This document shows positions 54,897 to 63,842 of a stretch of DNA of 64,000 nt, piece after piece; within the stretch, counting starts at the first letter, position 1; every line of letters begins with the position of its first letter. A program made the position numbers and the translations under genes. The notes beneath the pieces are model-generated. The model worked only from the letters and a program-made list of their open reading frames with translations. It did not search any database and was not told the DNA's origin. The DNA is from Phycisphaerales bacterium (GTDB taxonomy: Bacteria; Planctomycetota; Phycisphaerae; Phycisphaerales; SM1A02), in contig JAQWTL010000035.1 of the NCBI GenBank assembly GCA_029242715.1, forward strand, positions 1 to 64,000. The letters are read 5' to 3'.

Positions 54897-56783
54897 TCAG
54901 TTCGTCCAGTTGCCCAACAGGAGCAGCAGGTCGTCGACGCCAACGATGCCATCATTGTTCAAGTCACCTTCGCCATTGTCATTGCCGAAGTTGCCAAGCA
55001 AGATCAGCAGATCGTCGACAGCAACGACGCCATCGCCATCCAGGTCACCATCTGCTGGTGCGGTGTCAGGAGCAGTACGCCAGCCTTCGCCGCCATGGAT
55101 CTCAGCATCGAAATTCGTGCGGCTTGAAGCCATCACGCTACGACCCTTGATGACGGGCTGCAGGTAACCCCTATGCCAACCATTGGCTGTTGGTTCATAG
55201 GTATCCATGCCAGCATCACTGAAGACAAGAAGATGGCCTTCATCGTTGAACTGGATGCCCGAGAATGGCTGATCCTCGTCGCCGTGGATTTCAACCATGA
55301 AGTTCTCGACAATGACGAGCTGTTGAGTCTCAATGTCAGCCTTGCAGAGCATGACTTGACCGTCTGCATCAATCAGTGCCAGTGGAACATCAGGCATTCC
55401 AGTAGCGGCGAATCGTTTGATGTGCGTGTCACTCTGGGGCATGGCGTAAGCTTTTCCAGGTTGATCAAGCTTCTGTGGCAGTTTTGTGACGAAGCCTGCC
55501 TGGGCATCCATCAACCAGATGGAATCCGAAGAGTCATCCATGACCATTTGATCAGCATCGTCTGCCAGTCCAATGGTGAGCGGTGCAGGAGCATTTTCAG
55601 AACTGTCGGAGAATGGATGAACGCGACTGAGGAGCCTTGCGCCAAGAACGATCAGGGAGTGATCACGAGCGAAGGCCAGTTTCGTGGCTCCATGAGGAAG
55701 ATCGAAGCTGCTCACTTCCTGGTTGGCCAGGCGAATCTTCTTGACCTTTGAAGGTGAGTTGTTGTCACCAGGATCGGCATTAAGGAACCAGATGTGATTG
55801 TTCAGGGGGCCGATCGTAAAGTCAGACAGATGGGAAGTCGGTGGGCCAGGCATGAAGTTTTCGCTCAAGGTCCATCCTGCAAATCCGTCCCAGAAGACGA
55901 CTCTCCATCCGCTTTCGCTGGATTCCCAGCTATAGCAGGACCGAGGTCGAACATGGATGACACCGTCGATCACTCGGTAGTGGCCTCCGTCAGTTCGCAT
56001 GATTCGACTGCCAGTGCGGTCAGCGGAAAAGGATGCTCCAAACAGCGTGCTTGCGGAGACGAATGGCACGGCGTCTACGTCATAGGCGCGTTCTGAAAAG
56101 TTGCTCTGGGTTGTTGAGCTGGAGTTGTTGTCAGGATCGTTGTAGCCGATCTCGCGAGTGCTGCCGCTTCGATAGCCTCGAACAAACGTCACGGCGTGGC
56201 CGCCATCACGCTCCAGCACATCCCGGCCCCACATGTCTGTGCCGATGTGATCATAGATTCCATAGCTGACTTCGCTGATGGCACCATTGACATTGTTCTC
56301 CGAGATACTTCGGAGCGTGGGTCCGGTACTGTCGGTTGCCAGATTCTCTGTGATGGTAAAGCAGCCAGGGCATCGGGCGTTCAGGAAGTATGACATTCCA
56401 TCATACGCATCCATATGACTGGTTCCATTGAAGGCGCCTGTATTACACAGGTTGCCCATATTCGAAATGATGGTGGTGATGAGGCTGTAATCCTCTTCAT
56501 TTTCCCAATCGGCAGCATTCACACCAACAGAGGGAAATCCATGTGAGGTCGCGTAACCAAGAAGATTGGTGAGTGCAGTCGGCATGCAATAGTTGCCACC
56601 TGGGCGACCGCTATCACTCAATGGAAGTCCGGATCGAACCTGATCAAAGTCAGGCATATGTTCCAGTTCAAAGCTGTAATTTGAGCCTGAGGTGTACGTG
56701 CTCGTTACGACATCGGCATGAGCCGTACTGAGTAGGCAGGTCGTTAGGCCTGCTGCTGATACAAGGGATCGAAGAGGTGGCAT
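54897..56783 (-). CDS. Secreted C39-peptidase-like protein with dockerin, copy B
   Basis: The product has 628 residues with AGGAG upstream of ATG 56783. A signal peptide (1-23) is followed by the C39-like domain with Cys66 (NYCMPTALTNLLGY), His196 (GGHAVTFVRGYRSG) and Asp217 (YNDPDN). A propeller-like region and a dockerin (about 575-628) follow. It is the closest relative of copy A. The two lie about 4.6 kb apart and flank the two Cys-repeat genes. Confidence 0.78.
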   Translation of the reverse strand: MPPLRSLVSAAGLTTCLLSTAHADVVTSTYTSGSNYSFELEHMPDFDQVRSGLPLSDSGRPGGNYCMPTALTNLLGYATSHGFPSVGVNAADWENEEDYSLITTIISNMGNLCNTGAFNGTSHMDAYDGMSYFLNARCPGCFTITENLATDSTGPTLRSISENNVNGAISEVSYGIYDHIGTDMWGRDVLERDGGHAVTFVRGYRSGSTREIGYNDPDNNSSSTTQSNFSERAYDVDAVPFVSASTLFGASFSADRTGSRIMRTDGGHYRVIDGVIHVRPRSCYSWESSESGWRVVFWDGFAGWTLSENFMPGPPTSHLSDFTIGPLNNHIWFLNADPGDNNSPSKVKKIRLANQEVSSFDLPHGATKLAFARDHSLIVLGARLLSRVHPFSDSSENAPAPLTIGLADDADQMVMDDSSDSIWLMDAQAGFVTKLPQKLDQPGKAYAMPQSDTHIKRFAATGMPDVPLALIDADGQVMLCKADIETQQLVIVENFMVEIHGDEDQPFSGIQFNDEGHLLVFSDAGMDTYEPTANGWHRGYLQPVIKGRSVMASSRTNFDAEIHGGEGWRTAPDTAPADGDLDGDGVVAVDDLLILLGNFGNDNGEGDLNNDGIVGVDDLLLLLGNWTN

Positions 56784-57007
56784 GATGATGCTCCTGATGT
56801 GATGGCCGTTGCGCGACTTGGCCTGAAAGCAGGCATTGAGAAGATGTGCCTGCACCAGGGATCTGGAGAAACCACTAGGACTTGTCACCAATTATGTGGC
56901 AGAGAGAGAATGTTGGCATTTGGGATGAAAAAAGTGCTCATTCCATGATCTGGTGTGAGATCGTAAAAAGCTCGTTTATTCATGATTCTGCACCATCAGA
57001 CAGTTCA

Positions 57008-57035
57008 TTGATTTGGAGGCCTGGTGCATTAGAAT
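57008..57035 (+). promoter_or_regulatory. Promoter for leaderless transcript of the esterase-like gene
   Basis: TTGATT (57008-57013), a 16-bp spacer and TAGAAT (57030-57035) put the transcription start at about 57042, the A of the ATG. No ribosome site is present. Confidence 0.5.
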
Positions 57036-57041
57036 CAAGAT

Positions 57042-58079
57042 ATGCCTCGACTGCTGCTGATATTCATGATGTGCTCCCTGGCGAGCGCTGCAACACATGC
57101 AGACTGGCCCGGCCTGGTGCCGCCTGATGAAGTGCCGGTGTACGCCCCTTCAGACTATGACCCTGAAGAGCCCGCTCCCCTGGTCATCTTTCTGCACGGG
57201 TACTCCCCTCTGACTACGGCCTGGTATGACATTCTTCTACCGCTGCAGGAGGATGCCAACGCCAATGGCTACATCTTCGCGAAGCCTGATGGCAATCAGG
57301 ATGGCATCGGTGAGTTCTACTGGAATGCAACGGATGCCTGCTGTGACATGTTCGGCAATGAACCAGATCATGTCGGCTACCTCATGGCTCTGGTGGAATC
57401 GATTCAATCAAACTACAACATCGATCCTCGCCGCATTCATATGATCGGACACTCCAATGGTGGATTCATGTGCCACAGGATGGCCTGTGAACATTCAGAT
57501 ACCTTTGCATCAGTCGTCAGCATTTCAGGAGCGATGTGGTACGACCAGTCCATATGCCAACCTGCGGAACCGATTCATGTGCTTCAGATCCATGGGACGC
57601 TTGATCCAATCATCTTCTGGTTGGGTGGGCTCATCGGCCTGACTCCCTACCCTGGTGTCAATACGACCATCGAATACTGGGCGACCCACAACGGGTGTTC
57701 TACCGAAGCGACCCTGGCGGACACCTTTGACCTGGACTGGCTGGTCTTGTTCTCTGAAACCCGTCGCTGGATCTACGAAGGCTGTGACGATGCCACCGCG
57801 GGGTCAGCGGAATTGTGGGAAATCTTCGCTGGCTTGCACTTCCCCTCATTCACGGATGAGGGTATTTCACAGCTGTTCACTTATCTCGATACCCACTCCA
57901 AGCCGGAAGTGGCTTGTGATTCGGATGTCAACGGTGATCTGCAGATCGATGTCCAGGACATTCTGCTGGTGATCAATGACTGGGAAACTGCTGCAGATGA
58001 AACGGATGTCAACGATGACGGCATCGTCAATGTCATTGATCTGCTCATCGTGATCGACGGCTGGGGACCATGCGAGTAG
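57042..58079 (+). CDS. Secreted feruloyl-esterase/PHB-depolymerase-like hydrolase with dockerin
   Basis: The product has 345 residues with a signal peptide (1-20). The alpha/beta hydrolase has PLVIFLHGYSP, Ser138 in GHSNGG, Asp188 in HGTLDPI and His266 in GLHFPSF, giving a complete triad. This is the CE1/LpqC type, which cleaves esters in plant or polyester material. A dockerin (about 290-345) ends the protein. The transcript is predicted leaderless. Confidence 0.87.
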   Translation: MPRLLLIFMMCSLASAATHADWPGLVPPDEVPVYAPSDYDPEEPAPLVIFLHGYSPLTTAWYDILLPLQEDANANGYIFAKPDGNQDGIGEFYWNATDACCDMFGNEPDHVGYLMALVESIQSNYNIDPRRIHMIGHSNGGFMCHRMACEHSDTFASVVSISGAMWYDQSICQPAEPIHVLQIHGTLDPIIFWLGGLIGLTPYPGVNTTIEYWATHNGCSTEATLADTFDLDWLVLFSETRRWIYEGCDDATAGSAELWEIFAGLHFPSFTDEGISQLFTYLDTHSKPEVACDSDVNGDLQIDVQDILLVINDWETAADETDVNDDGIVNVIDLLIVIDGWGPCE

Positions 58080-58092
58080 AGGGCTCTGAAGT

Positions 58093-58116
58093 CCTGATCT
58101 GGCCGATCAGGCCTTT
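58093..58116 (+). terminator. Terminator of the esterase-like gene
   Basis: CCTGATC (58093-58099) pairs with GATCAGG (58105-58111), followed by CCTTT. It overlaps the stop of menG on the other strand. Confidence 0.45.
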
Positions 58117-58934
58117 GGCTTGATGGCCGATGTGATTGCGCAGATGCCCATCGTCAGACGTTCCTGCTTGATCTCGCTGAAGCCAGCAGCCGAAACTGCT
58201 TGAGCCAATTGATCCGGATCACCGAAGGTTTCAACAGAACGCGGCAGGTACTTGTAGGCACCGCTTCGATCGCCAGCCACAAGGCTGGCAGTCAGGGGCA
58301 TGATCCTCTTGCAATAAAAACCGTTGAACAGTCGCATGGGTGCAAAGGTCGGTTCACAGAATTCCAGGATGATCACCCGGCCACCTGGACGCAGCACTCG
58401 AAAGAACTCCTCAATCGCCTTGGGGGGATCGGTGACATTCCGGATGCCGAAGGCAATGGAGACGACATCGAATGACTCATCTGCCATATCCAGGGACATG
58501 GCGTCGCCTGGGAGATAGGTCGGGGTGACTGCCCCACTGCGTCGACGTCTTCTGGCCGCCTTGGCCTGGGCCATTTCCAGCATCTCAGGAGTGAAGTCGA
58601 CACCGGTAACCAGAGTCGCCCCCGCCTTGACGAAAGCTTCTGTGAGATCGCCAGTGCCACAGGCGACATCAAGTACATGATCAGAAGGCTTGATCCCGGC
58701 GATCTTGACGGCCCGTTTTCGCCAGGATTGATCACGTCCAAGTGAATGGAGGCGGTTATTGAGGTCATATCGGCGGGCAACGGCACCAAACATCCTCTGG
58801 ACACGGAGTGCCTTGTCCGGATCGGAATGGGGATCGGATTGCAGGGACTGCTGGTCCCAGGCGGGCTGGCCATCGGTTGAATCGCTGGAAGTCACGGCAA
58901 GAGTGTAGGGCCAGCGTGAAAGTCTGGCCCTCAT
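58107..58934 (-). CDS. menG: Demethylmenaquinone methyltransferase (UbiE/MenG)
   Basis: The product has 275 residues from ATG 58934; GTG 58895 would give 262 and is plausible, since a hairpin (58907-58931) lies between. Motifs are FGAVARRYDLNN, VLDVACGTGDLT (SAM site), DVVSIAFGIRNV and the end TMGICAITSAIK. It methylates the quinone ring in menaquinone or ubiquinone synthesis. It is divergent from the next lipoprotein, 13 bp apart. Confidence 0.9.
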   Translation of the reverse strand: MRARLSRWPYTLAVTSSDSTDGQPAWDQQSLQSDPHSDPDKALRVQRMFGAVARRYDLNNRLHSLGRDQSWRKRAVKIAGIKPSDHVLDVACGTGDLTEAFVKAGATLVTGVDFTPEMLEMAQAKAARRRRRSGAVTPTYLPGDAMSLDMADESFDVVSIAFGIRNVTDPPKAIEEFFRVLRPGGRVIILEFCEPTFAPMRLFNGFYCKRIMPLTASLVAGDRSGAYKYLPRSVETFGDPDQLAQAVSAAGFSEIKQERLTMGICAITSAIKPKA

Positions 58935-58947
58935 TACAATCTCCGGC

Positions 58948-59619
58948 ATGCCCAGATACGGGATCCCCCTCACCATAATCCTCGCTGCTGCCATCCTCGT
59001 CGGAGGATGTGCCTACGTAGATACCGCCCGGCATTGGGTCGGAGGATTCGCGACTGGAGCTGATGTCTCCAGCATTTCATCAGACCCCAGCTACATGCCG
59101 ATGACTTTTTCGATGGCTGTCTGTGGCGAAGATCCCTACGTCGACACCTCGGTCTGGATGACGGACATCACCAACGAGACCTTGATGAGTGGCGACATTC
59201 CGCGGGGCCAGATTCTGCACGTCGAGTTGCTCTTCACGCCACGGCCAGGCTGGACCCCCATCGATTCGACTGCAACCAATCTTGCGGTCAGGTACATGCT
59301 CATCGTTGATGGGCAGGTCGGGATCTACGAGGGCGGTGGCTTCGGTTACCCGGTCGGAACCGGCAGGAGCAGTTCGATGACCCTGCGAATTGATGAGGCC
59401 ACGATGCAATTGACAAGGTCCACAGAAGGATTTGTAGACCTGCTATCGCCAGCAGAACTGTCTGGAACCTTTTCAGGCCCCTGCGATACCGCAGAGGTTG
59501 ACCGGATACGAAACGTTGTCAATCAGTACATGACCAACACCTTTGGGCAGGTGCTGTATGTAGAAGGCGGATCGATTCAATTGGACCGTCTGTTTGCAGA
59601 CGCAGGGATCAGCCCGTGA
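58948..59619 (+). CDS. Lipoprotein of unknown function
   Basis: The product has 223 residues. The signal MPRYGIPLTIILAAAILVGGC ends in a good lipobox (LVGGC). The mature protein is beta-rich (ILHVELLFTPRPGW, YMLIVDGQVGIYEGG). No family is recognised. Its 3' end overlaps the 3' end of rplU by 11 bp in the opposite direction, which leaves no room for rpmA after rplU. Confidence 0.72.
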   Translation: MPRYGIPLTIILAAAILVGGCAYVDTARHWVGGFATGADVSSISSDPSYMPMTFSMAVCGEDPYVDTSVWMTDITNETLMSGDIPRGQILHVELLFTPRPGWTPIDSTATNLAVRYMLIVDGQVGIYEGGGFGYPVGTGRSSSMTLRIDEATMQLTRSTEGFVDLLSPAELSGTFSGPCDTAEVDRIRNVVNQYMTNTFGQVLYVEGGSIQLDRLFADAGISP

Positions 59620-59923
59620 TGCCGTTGATCTTGACCCGAAGGTATGGCTGACGGTGGCCTTGCTTTCGCTTGTAGCCCTTACGTCGCTTGAACTTGATCA
59701 CGTCAATCTTCTCACCCTTGATCTGCCCCATCACCTCGGCGCTGACCGAAGCGCCATCGATGTAAGGCGTACCGATCTTGGCGGGAGCATTCTCATCACT
59801 CTTGATGGCCAACACGCGATCGAAAACGATGCTGTCGGAGGCGTCGCTGCGAAGGTCTACTTCCAGCACGTCGCCCTCACGGACGATGATCTGGGTTCCG
59901 CTGTCTTCCACAATGGCGTACAC
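59609..59923 (-). CDS. rplU: 50S ribosomal protein L21
   Basis: The product has 104 residues from GTG 59923, with GGAAAGG about 8 nt upstream; this fits the family start (MYAIVEDSGTQ). Motifs are DVLEVDL and KIDVIKFKRRKGYKRKQGHRQPYLRVKI. Extra upstream codons in the same frame are rejected because they are Pro/Arg-rich. L21 binds 23S rRNA. rpmA (L27), its usual downstream partner, is not next to it. Confidence 0.92.
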   Translation of the reverse strand: MYAIVEDSGTQIIVREGDVLEVDLRSDASDSIVFDRVLAIKSDENAPAKIGTPYIDGASVSAEVMGQIKGEKIDVIKFKRRKGYKRKQGHRQPYLRVKINGITG

Positions 59924-60000
59924 GGCAATGCCTTTCCGAAGAATGGACCAAGGGATCGAGAATCGCACATGATACCGGTTCCCGACCTCAAGACAAGCCC

Positions 60001-61638
60001 TTGAAAGTAGAGCCTGTGACCCCCTCAGCCCCTGAGACCCCTTCTGCAGCCGATTTATTGCCCAGTTCGTCCCTGGAACAGCTGGATCTGGCAAGTCAGG
60101 CCACCAATCACTTCCATCTGCTGGATTGGGCCGTCGTCGGGGCCTACCTGGCCGTGGTGGTCCTGGTCGGGGCCCGGATGTCACGCCGCAAGGAACAAGG
60201 CGATGACTTCTTCCTGGCGGGAAGATCCATGCCGGTCTGGGCGGTCGCGGTTTCCACCCTGGCGACCGCGGTCTCTGCAGCCACCTTCATCGGTGGTCCC
60301 CAGCAAGGCTATCGAGATGATCTGGGCTATCTCACGTTCAAGTTTGCAGGCCTGGCGGCCTTCATCATCGTGGGCTTCCTCTTCCTGCCGGCGATCTTTC
60401 GGGCAGGCACGCCCAGTATCTATGGACTGGTAGCCCAGCGATTCGGGAATTCCGCTGGAGCCAGTTCAGCCATCATGTTTGGTCTGGGTCGACTGCTGGC
60501 CAGTGGGGCCCGCTTGTTCATGACCGCCATCCCCTTTGCCTTGGTTGCCTTTGGCGAAGCTACCGGTCCCCCGCTGGTCTTCGCGATCATCACAGTTGCT
60601 GGCGTGGCATGCGTCTACACCATGCTTGGTGGTGTGCGGGCTGTGATCTGGACAGATGTGCTCCAAGCCTGTGTCCTTGTCGGCACGGTCAGCGTGGCCT
60701 TGATCCTCCTGTGGGGCAAGATCGATACCACGCCAAGTGAAGCCTGGGGCACGCTGGTCGATGCCGGAAAGTTGCAGATGATCGACTGGAGCTTCTCGTG
60801 GACGGACCCCTATACCGTCTGGGGCGCTGCCATCGGCATGACTCTGTTCCTTGTGGCCGCCTATGGAACCGACCAGGATCTGGCCCAGCGACTGCTGACT
60901 TGTCGCACGCCACGCAAGGCCGCCTGGGCCGGCATTCTCTCCAACCTCATCGGCTGGCCCGTGACCATCTTGTTCCTCGGCATGGGATTGCTTTTGTGGA
61001 TGGAAGAACAGAAGAACGGCCCCATCTTGCCGACCATGGCCTCGGCGGGTGATCGAGATGTCTTCCTGCTCTACATACTGCGTGATCTGCCACTTGGTGT
61101 TCGCGGCTTGATGATGGCTGGACTGTTCGCGGCCGCCATGAGCAGCCTGGACTCGGCCCTCAACGCCCTGGCGGCCTCCACCACCTCTGACATCGTGCGG
61201 CCCTGGCGAAAAGCACGTGGACTGGCAGCCATGCCGCCTGCAGATGAAACACGCATGGCCAGAAAGATCATCCTCGGTTGGACGATCGCCCTGGCTGCGT
61301 TCGCCATCATGTGTGCGTACTGGCAGACGGCCAGTGGCGAAACCCTGCTTGATTTTGCACTGGGTGTGATGGTCTTTGCCTATGCGGGTTTGTTGGGCGT
61401 CTTTGCGACCGTGCTGTTCACGTCGCGCGGCAATGCGACCTCTGCGGCAGCAGCCCTGGTGACGGGGATCATTGTAGTACTACTACTCCAGCCATTTGCC
61501 TGGAACTGGTGGATGCCGTGGTTCGCAGGCGAAGACCATCTCGCACCACCGGCGTTTCCTTGGCGCATGACCATCGCGTCTATCATCACGTTTATTGTCT
61601 GTGTGCTGGGGCGACCTGGAACAGCAAGGGCCACTTAG
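60001..61638 (+). CDS. Sodium:solute symporter family transporter
   Basis: The product has 545 residues with about 13 membrane helices. SSS motifs are DDFFLAGRSMPVWAVAVSTLATAVSAATFIG and GLFAAAMSSLDSALNALAAS. It probably takes up a sugar or other solute with Na+. The start TTG 60001 is weakly supported; GTG 60016 is an alternative. It is divergent from rplU. Confidence 0.85.
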   Translation: MKVEPVTPSAPETPSAADLLPSSSLEQLDLASQATNHFHLLDWAVVGAYLAVVVLVGARMSRRKEQGDDFFLAGRSMPVWAVAVSTLATAVSAATFIGGPQQGYRDDLGYLTFKFAGLAAFIIVGFLFLPAIFRAGTPSIYGLVAQRFGNSAGASSAIMFGLGRLLASGARLFMTAIPFALVAFGEATGPPLVFAIITVAGVACVYTMLGGVRAVIWTDVLQACVLVGTVSVALILLWGKIDTTPSEAWGTLVDAGKLQMIDWSFSWTDPYTVWGAAIGMTLFLVAAYGTDQDLAQRLLTCRTPRKAAWAGILSNLIGWPVTILFLGMGLLLWMEEQKNGPILPTMASAGDRDVFLLYILRDLPLGVRGLMMAGLFAAAMSSLDSALNALAASTTSDIVRPWRKARGLAAMPPADETRMARKIILGWTIALAAFAIMCAYWQTASGETLLDFALGVMVFAYAGLLGVFATVLFTSRGNATSAAAALVTGIIVVLLLQPFAWNWWMPWFAGEDHLAPPAFPWRMTIASIITFIVCVLGRPGTARAT

Positions 61639-61667
61639 AACTACCAGGACCTCAGGAGATCTGAATA

Positions 61668-62561
61668 ATGAGCCAGCACACCGGAGCCAACTACTCTGTG
61701 TCGGTCCTCGGGCTTGGCGCCATGGGATCGGGCATTGCCCGCACGCTTCTGGAAGCCGGATGTCAGGTTTCCGTGTGGAATCGATCCCGTGGGAAGGTTG
61801 ATGAACTCGTCTCACAGGGCGCCGTCGCCTGCGACAGTCCATTGGATGCCGTGCAAGCGAACACGCATGTCATCGTATGTCTCACGGACTATGCAGCATG
61901 GCAGGCCATCATCGAAGCCAATGGCCTGGCTGACTGCTTTGATGGAACCTGCATCATCCAGTTGACGACTGGCACGATCGACACGGTGCAGGATCACGCG
62001 GCCTTCATCGAGCGTCATGGTGGCCGAATCGCTGATGGCGCCGTGATGTGCTACCCGAGAGATCTTGGCACCGAGACGGGATCGCTGCTCATGGCAGGTC
62101 GTGCCGATGTACTGGAAGAGTGTGATCCATTCCTCCGCCTGCTCGCGCCGGCGTGGACGAACCTGGGCGAAGACATCAAGAAGCCGACGATTCTGAGCCG
62201 AGCGCTCATGGTTGATGTCGGATTGTCACTGATCGGCATTGTCAATGGCGTGGCGATTGCCCAGGCAGGTGATATCTCGCTTGATGTCTTCATGGAGCAC
62301 ACCAAAGACGTTGGCGCGATTATCCCGGCTGAGAAGATCAGGCTCATCGAAGCCATTCGGGATGGCAACACGGAGGAGACGCAGGCCACCATCAACGCGT
62401 GGGGCGAAGGGCAGAAAGCGGTCCGCGCAATTGCTCAGTCGCTTGGAACAAACCTGGTCTTTCAGGATGCCGTGAAGATGGTCTTCGAGGAGGCCGAGAA
62501 ACGTGGGCTGGCAAAGAAGGACCTCGCGGCGCTGACCGAGGTCTTTGCCCCTGGTTCATGA
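61668..62561 (+). CDS. Imine-reductase-like NADP(H)-dependent enzyme
   Basis: The product has 297 residues. The Rossmann motif is VLGLGAMGSGIA (about 13-24), then VSVWNRSRGKV, typical of the beta-hydroxyacid dehydrogenase superfamily. The C-terminal part (GAVMCYPRDLGTETGSLLMAGR, ...ALMVDVGLSLIGIVNGVAIAQAGDI) fits the imine-reductase/reductive-aminase branch rather than true HIBADH, since the usual catalytic Lys region differs. The substrate is unknown. Confidence 0.78.
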   Translation: MSQHTGANYSVSVLGLGAMGSGIARTLLEAGCQVSVWNRSRGKVDELVSQGAVACDSPLDAVQANTHVIVCLTDYAAWQAIIEANGLADCFDGTCIIQLTTGTIDTVQDHAAFIERHGGRIADGAVMCYPRDLGTETGSLLMAGRADVLEECDPFLRLLAPAWTNLGEDIKKPTILSRALMVDVGLSLIGIVNGVAIAQAGDISLDVFMEHTKDVGAIIPAEKIRLIEAIRDGNTEETQATINAWGEGQKAVRAIAQSLGTNLVFQDAVKMVFEEAEKRGLAKKDLAALTEVFAPGS

Positions 62562-62585
62562 CCTGTTCCTGTCTATACACCACAC

Positions 62586-62620
62586 AGCACCTCCGTATTC
62601 ACGGGGGTGTTGTTGCTTAC
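62586..62620 (+). terminator. Terminator of the imine-reductase-like gene
   Basis: AGCACCTCCGT (62586-62596) pairs with ACGGGGGTGTT (62601-62611) with two G-U wobbles on the plus strand, followed by GTTGTTGCTT. Confidence 0.65.
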
Positions 62621-63795
62621 AGACGCCCAAGTCGTTCCAGGGCCGCCTCGATTGTTTCGATGCGCTTGCAGAAGCCAAAGCGCATGAGCTTGGCTCCCTC
62701 GGCGGGGTCCGAGTAGAAACTGCTTGGTGGGATGGCCGCCACGCCAGCGTGCTCGATGAGCCACTTGCAGGCGGTGATGTCATCAGGCTGGCCCAGGTGG
62801 GAATGGTCACACAGCACGAAGTACGTTCCCTGGGGGCGATAGACACCGAAGCCGGCCTTCTCAAGACCGTCACACAGCAGATCACGACGTTCCAGGTAGA
62901 GGTCGTGCAACTGGGTGTAGTACACCTCACGGTTCTGGAGGGCCACTGCCGCGGCATGTTGGAAGGGATGCGCGATATCGAAGGTCAGGAACTGGTGGGC
63001 GGAGCGGATCCCAGCCGTGAGATGCGGCGGCGCAATGGCCCAGCCGATCTTCCAGCCCGTGACTGAGAAGGTCTTGCCCAGGCTGTTCATTGTCACCGTG
63101 CGTTCAAACATGCCAGGCAAGGACGCGATTGAAATATGCCGGCCTTCATAGACCATGCGGTGATAGACCTCATCGGAGAGCACGATCAGATCTCGTCGTC
63201 GACACACTTCTGCCAGGGACTCGAGTTCTTCATGGGTGAAGACTCGCCCGGTGGGATTGTGCGGGGTGTTGAGGATGATGGCCTTGGTCTTGTCCGTGCA
63301 GGCTGCGTCGATGGCAGCAGCATCCAGCTCGAAGTTGGGCGCCTGGAGCGTGACTGATCGTGGAACAGCATTGGCCATCGCCAGGCAGGGTCGGTAGGAG
63401 TCATAGACCGGGTCCATCACGATGACCTCGTCCCCGGGGTCAAGCAGTCCGATGAGGGTGGCTGCAATCGCCTCGGTGCACCCGCAGGTGACGGTGATGT
63501 CCTGGCCAGGATCGACTGCGATGCCCGTCATGGTCTGGAAGTCATTCGCGATCGCCTGGGTGAGCACCGGAGCCCCACCCATTGGGGGGTACTGGTTGTG
63601 GCCGGAGTTGATGGCTTCTCGGGCAGCTTCCCGTATGAATTCAGGCGCATCGAAGTCAGGGCAGCCCTGGCCGAGATTCACAGCCCCCGCCTCGCTGGCG
63701 AGACGGTTGATCTCGCTGAAGACGCTCTCGCCAAATGGATGAAGCCTGGTGGCAATCCTGGCAGCCTGCTGGATGGACTCGGAACGGTGGCTCAT
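62617..63795 (-). CDS. PLP-dependent class I/II aminotransferase
   Basis: The product has 392 residues. The PLP Lys is Lys241 (NSLGKTFSVTGWKIGW). Other conserved residues are Asn180 (NTPHNPTG), Asp208 and Tyr211 (LSDEVYH). The sequence is near the kynurenine/methionine-type aminotransferases (YbdL/KAT branch: VNLGQGCPDFDAPEFI, QYPPMGG). The exact substrate is not clear. It is divergent from an SDR gene. Confidence 0.9.
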   Translation of the reverse strand: MSHRSESIQQAARIATRLHPFGESVFSEINRLASEAGAVNLGQGCPDFDAPEFIREAAREAINSGHNQYPPMGGAPVLTQAIANDFQTMTGIAVDPGQDITVTCGCTEAIAATLIGLLDPGDEVIVMDPVYDSYRPCLAMANAVPRSVTLQAPNFELDAAAIDAACTDKTKAIILNTPHNPTGRVFTHEELESLAEVCRRRDLIVLSDEVYHRMVYEGRHISIASLPGMFERTVTMNSLGKTFSVTGWKIGWAIAPPHLTAGIRSAHQFLTFDIAHPFQHAAAVALQNREVYYTQLHDLYLERRDLLCDGLEKAGFGVYRPQGTYFVLCDHSHLGQPDDITACKWLIEHAGVAAIPPSSFYSDPAEGAKLMRFGFCKRIETIEAALERLGRL

Positions 63796-63842
63796 GATCC
63801 TCCCGGTGCGGTCTTGATCCGCTGCCTGCTAGTGTACGTCCC

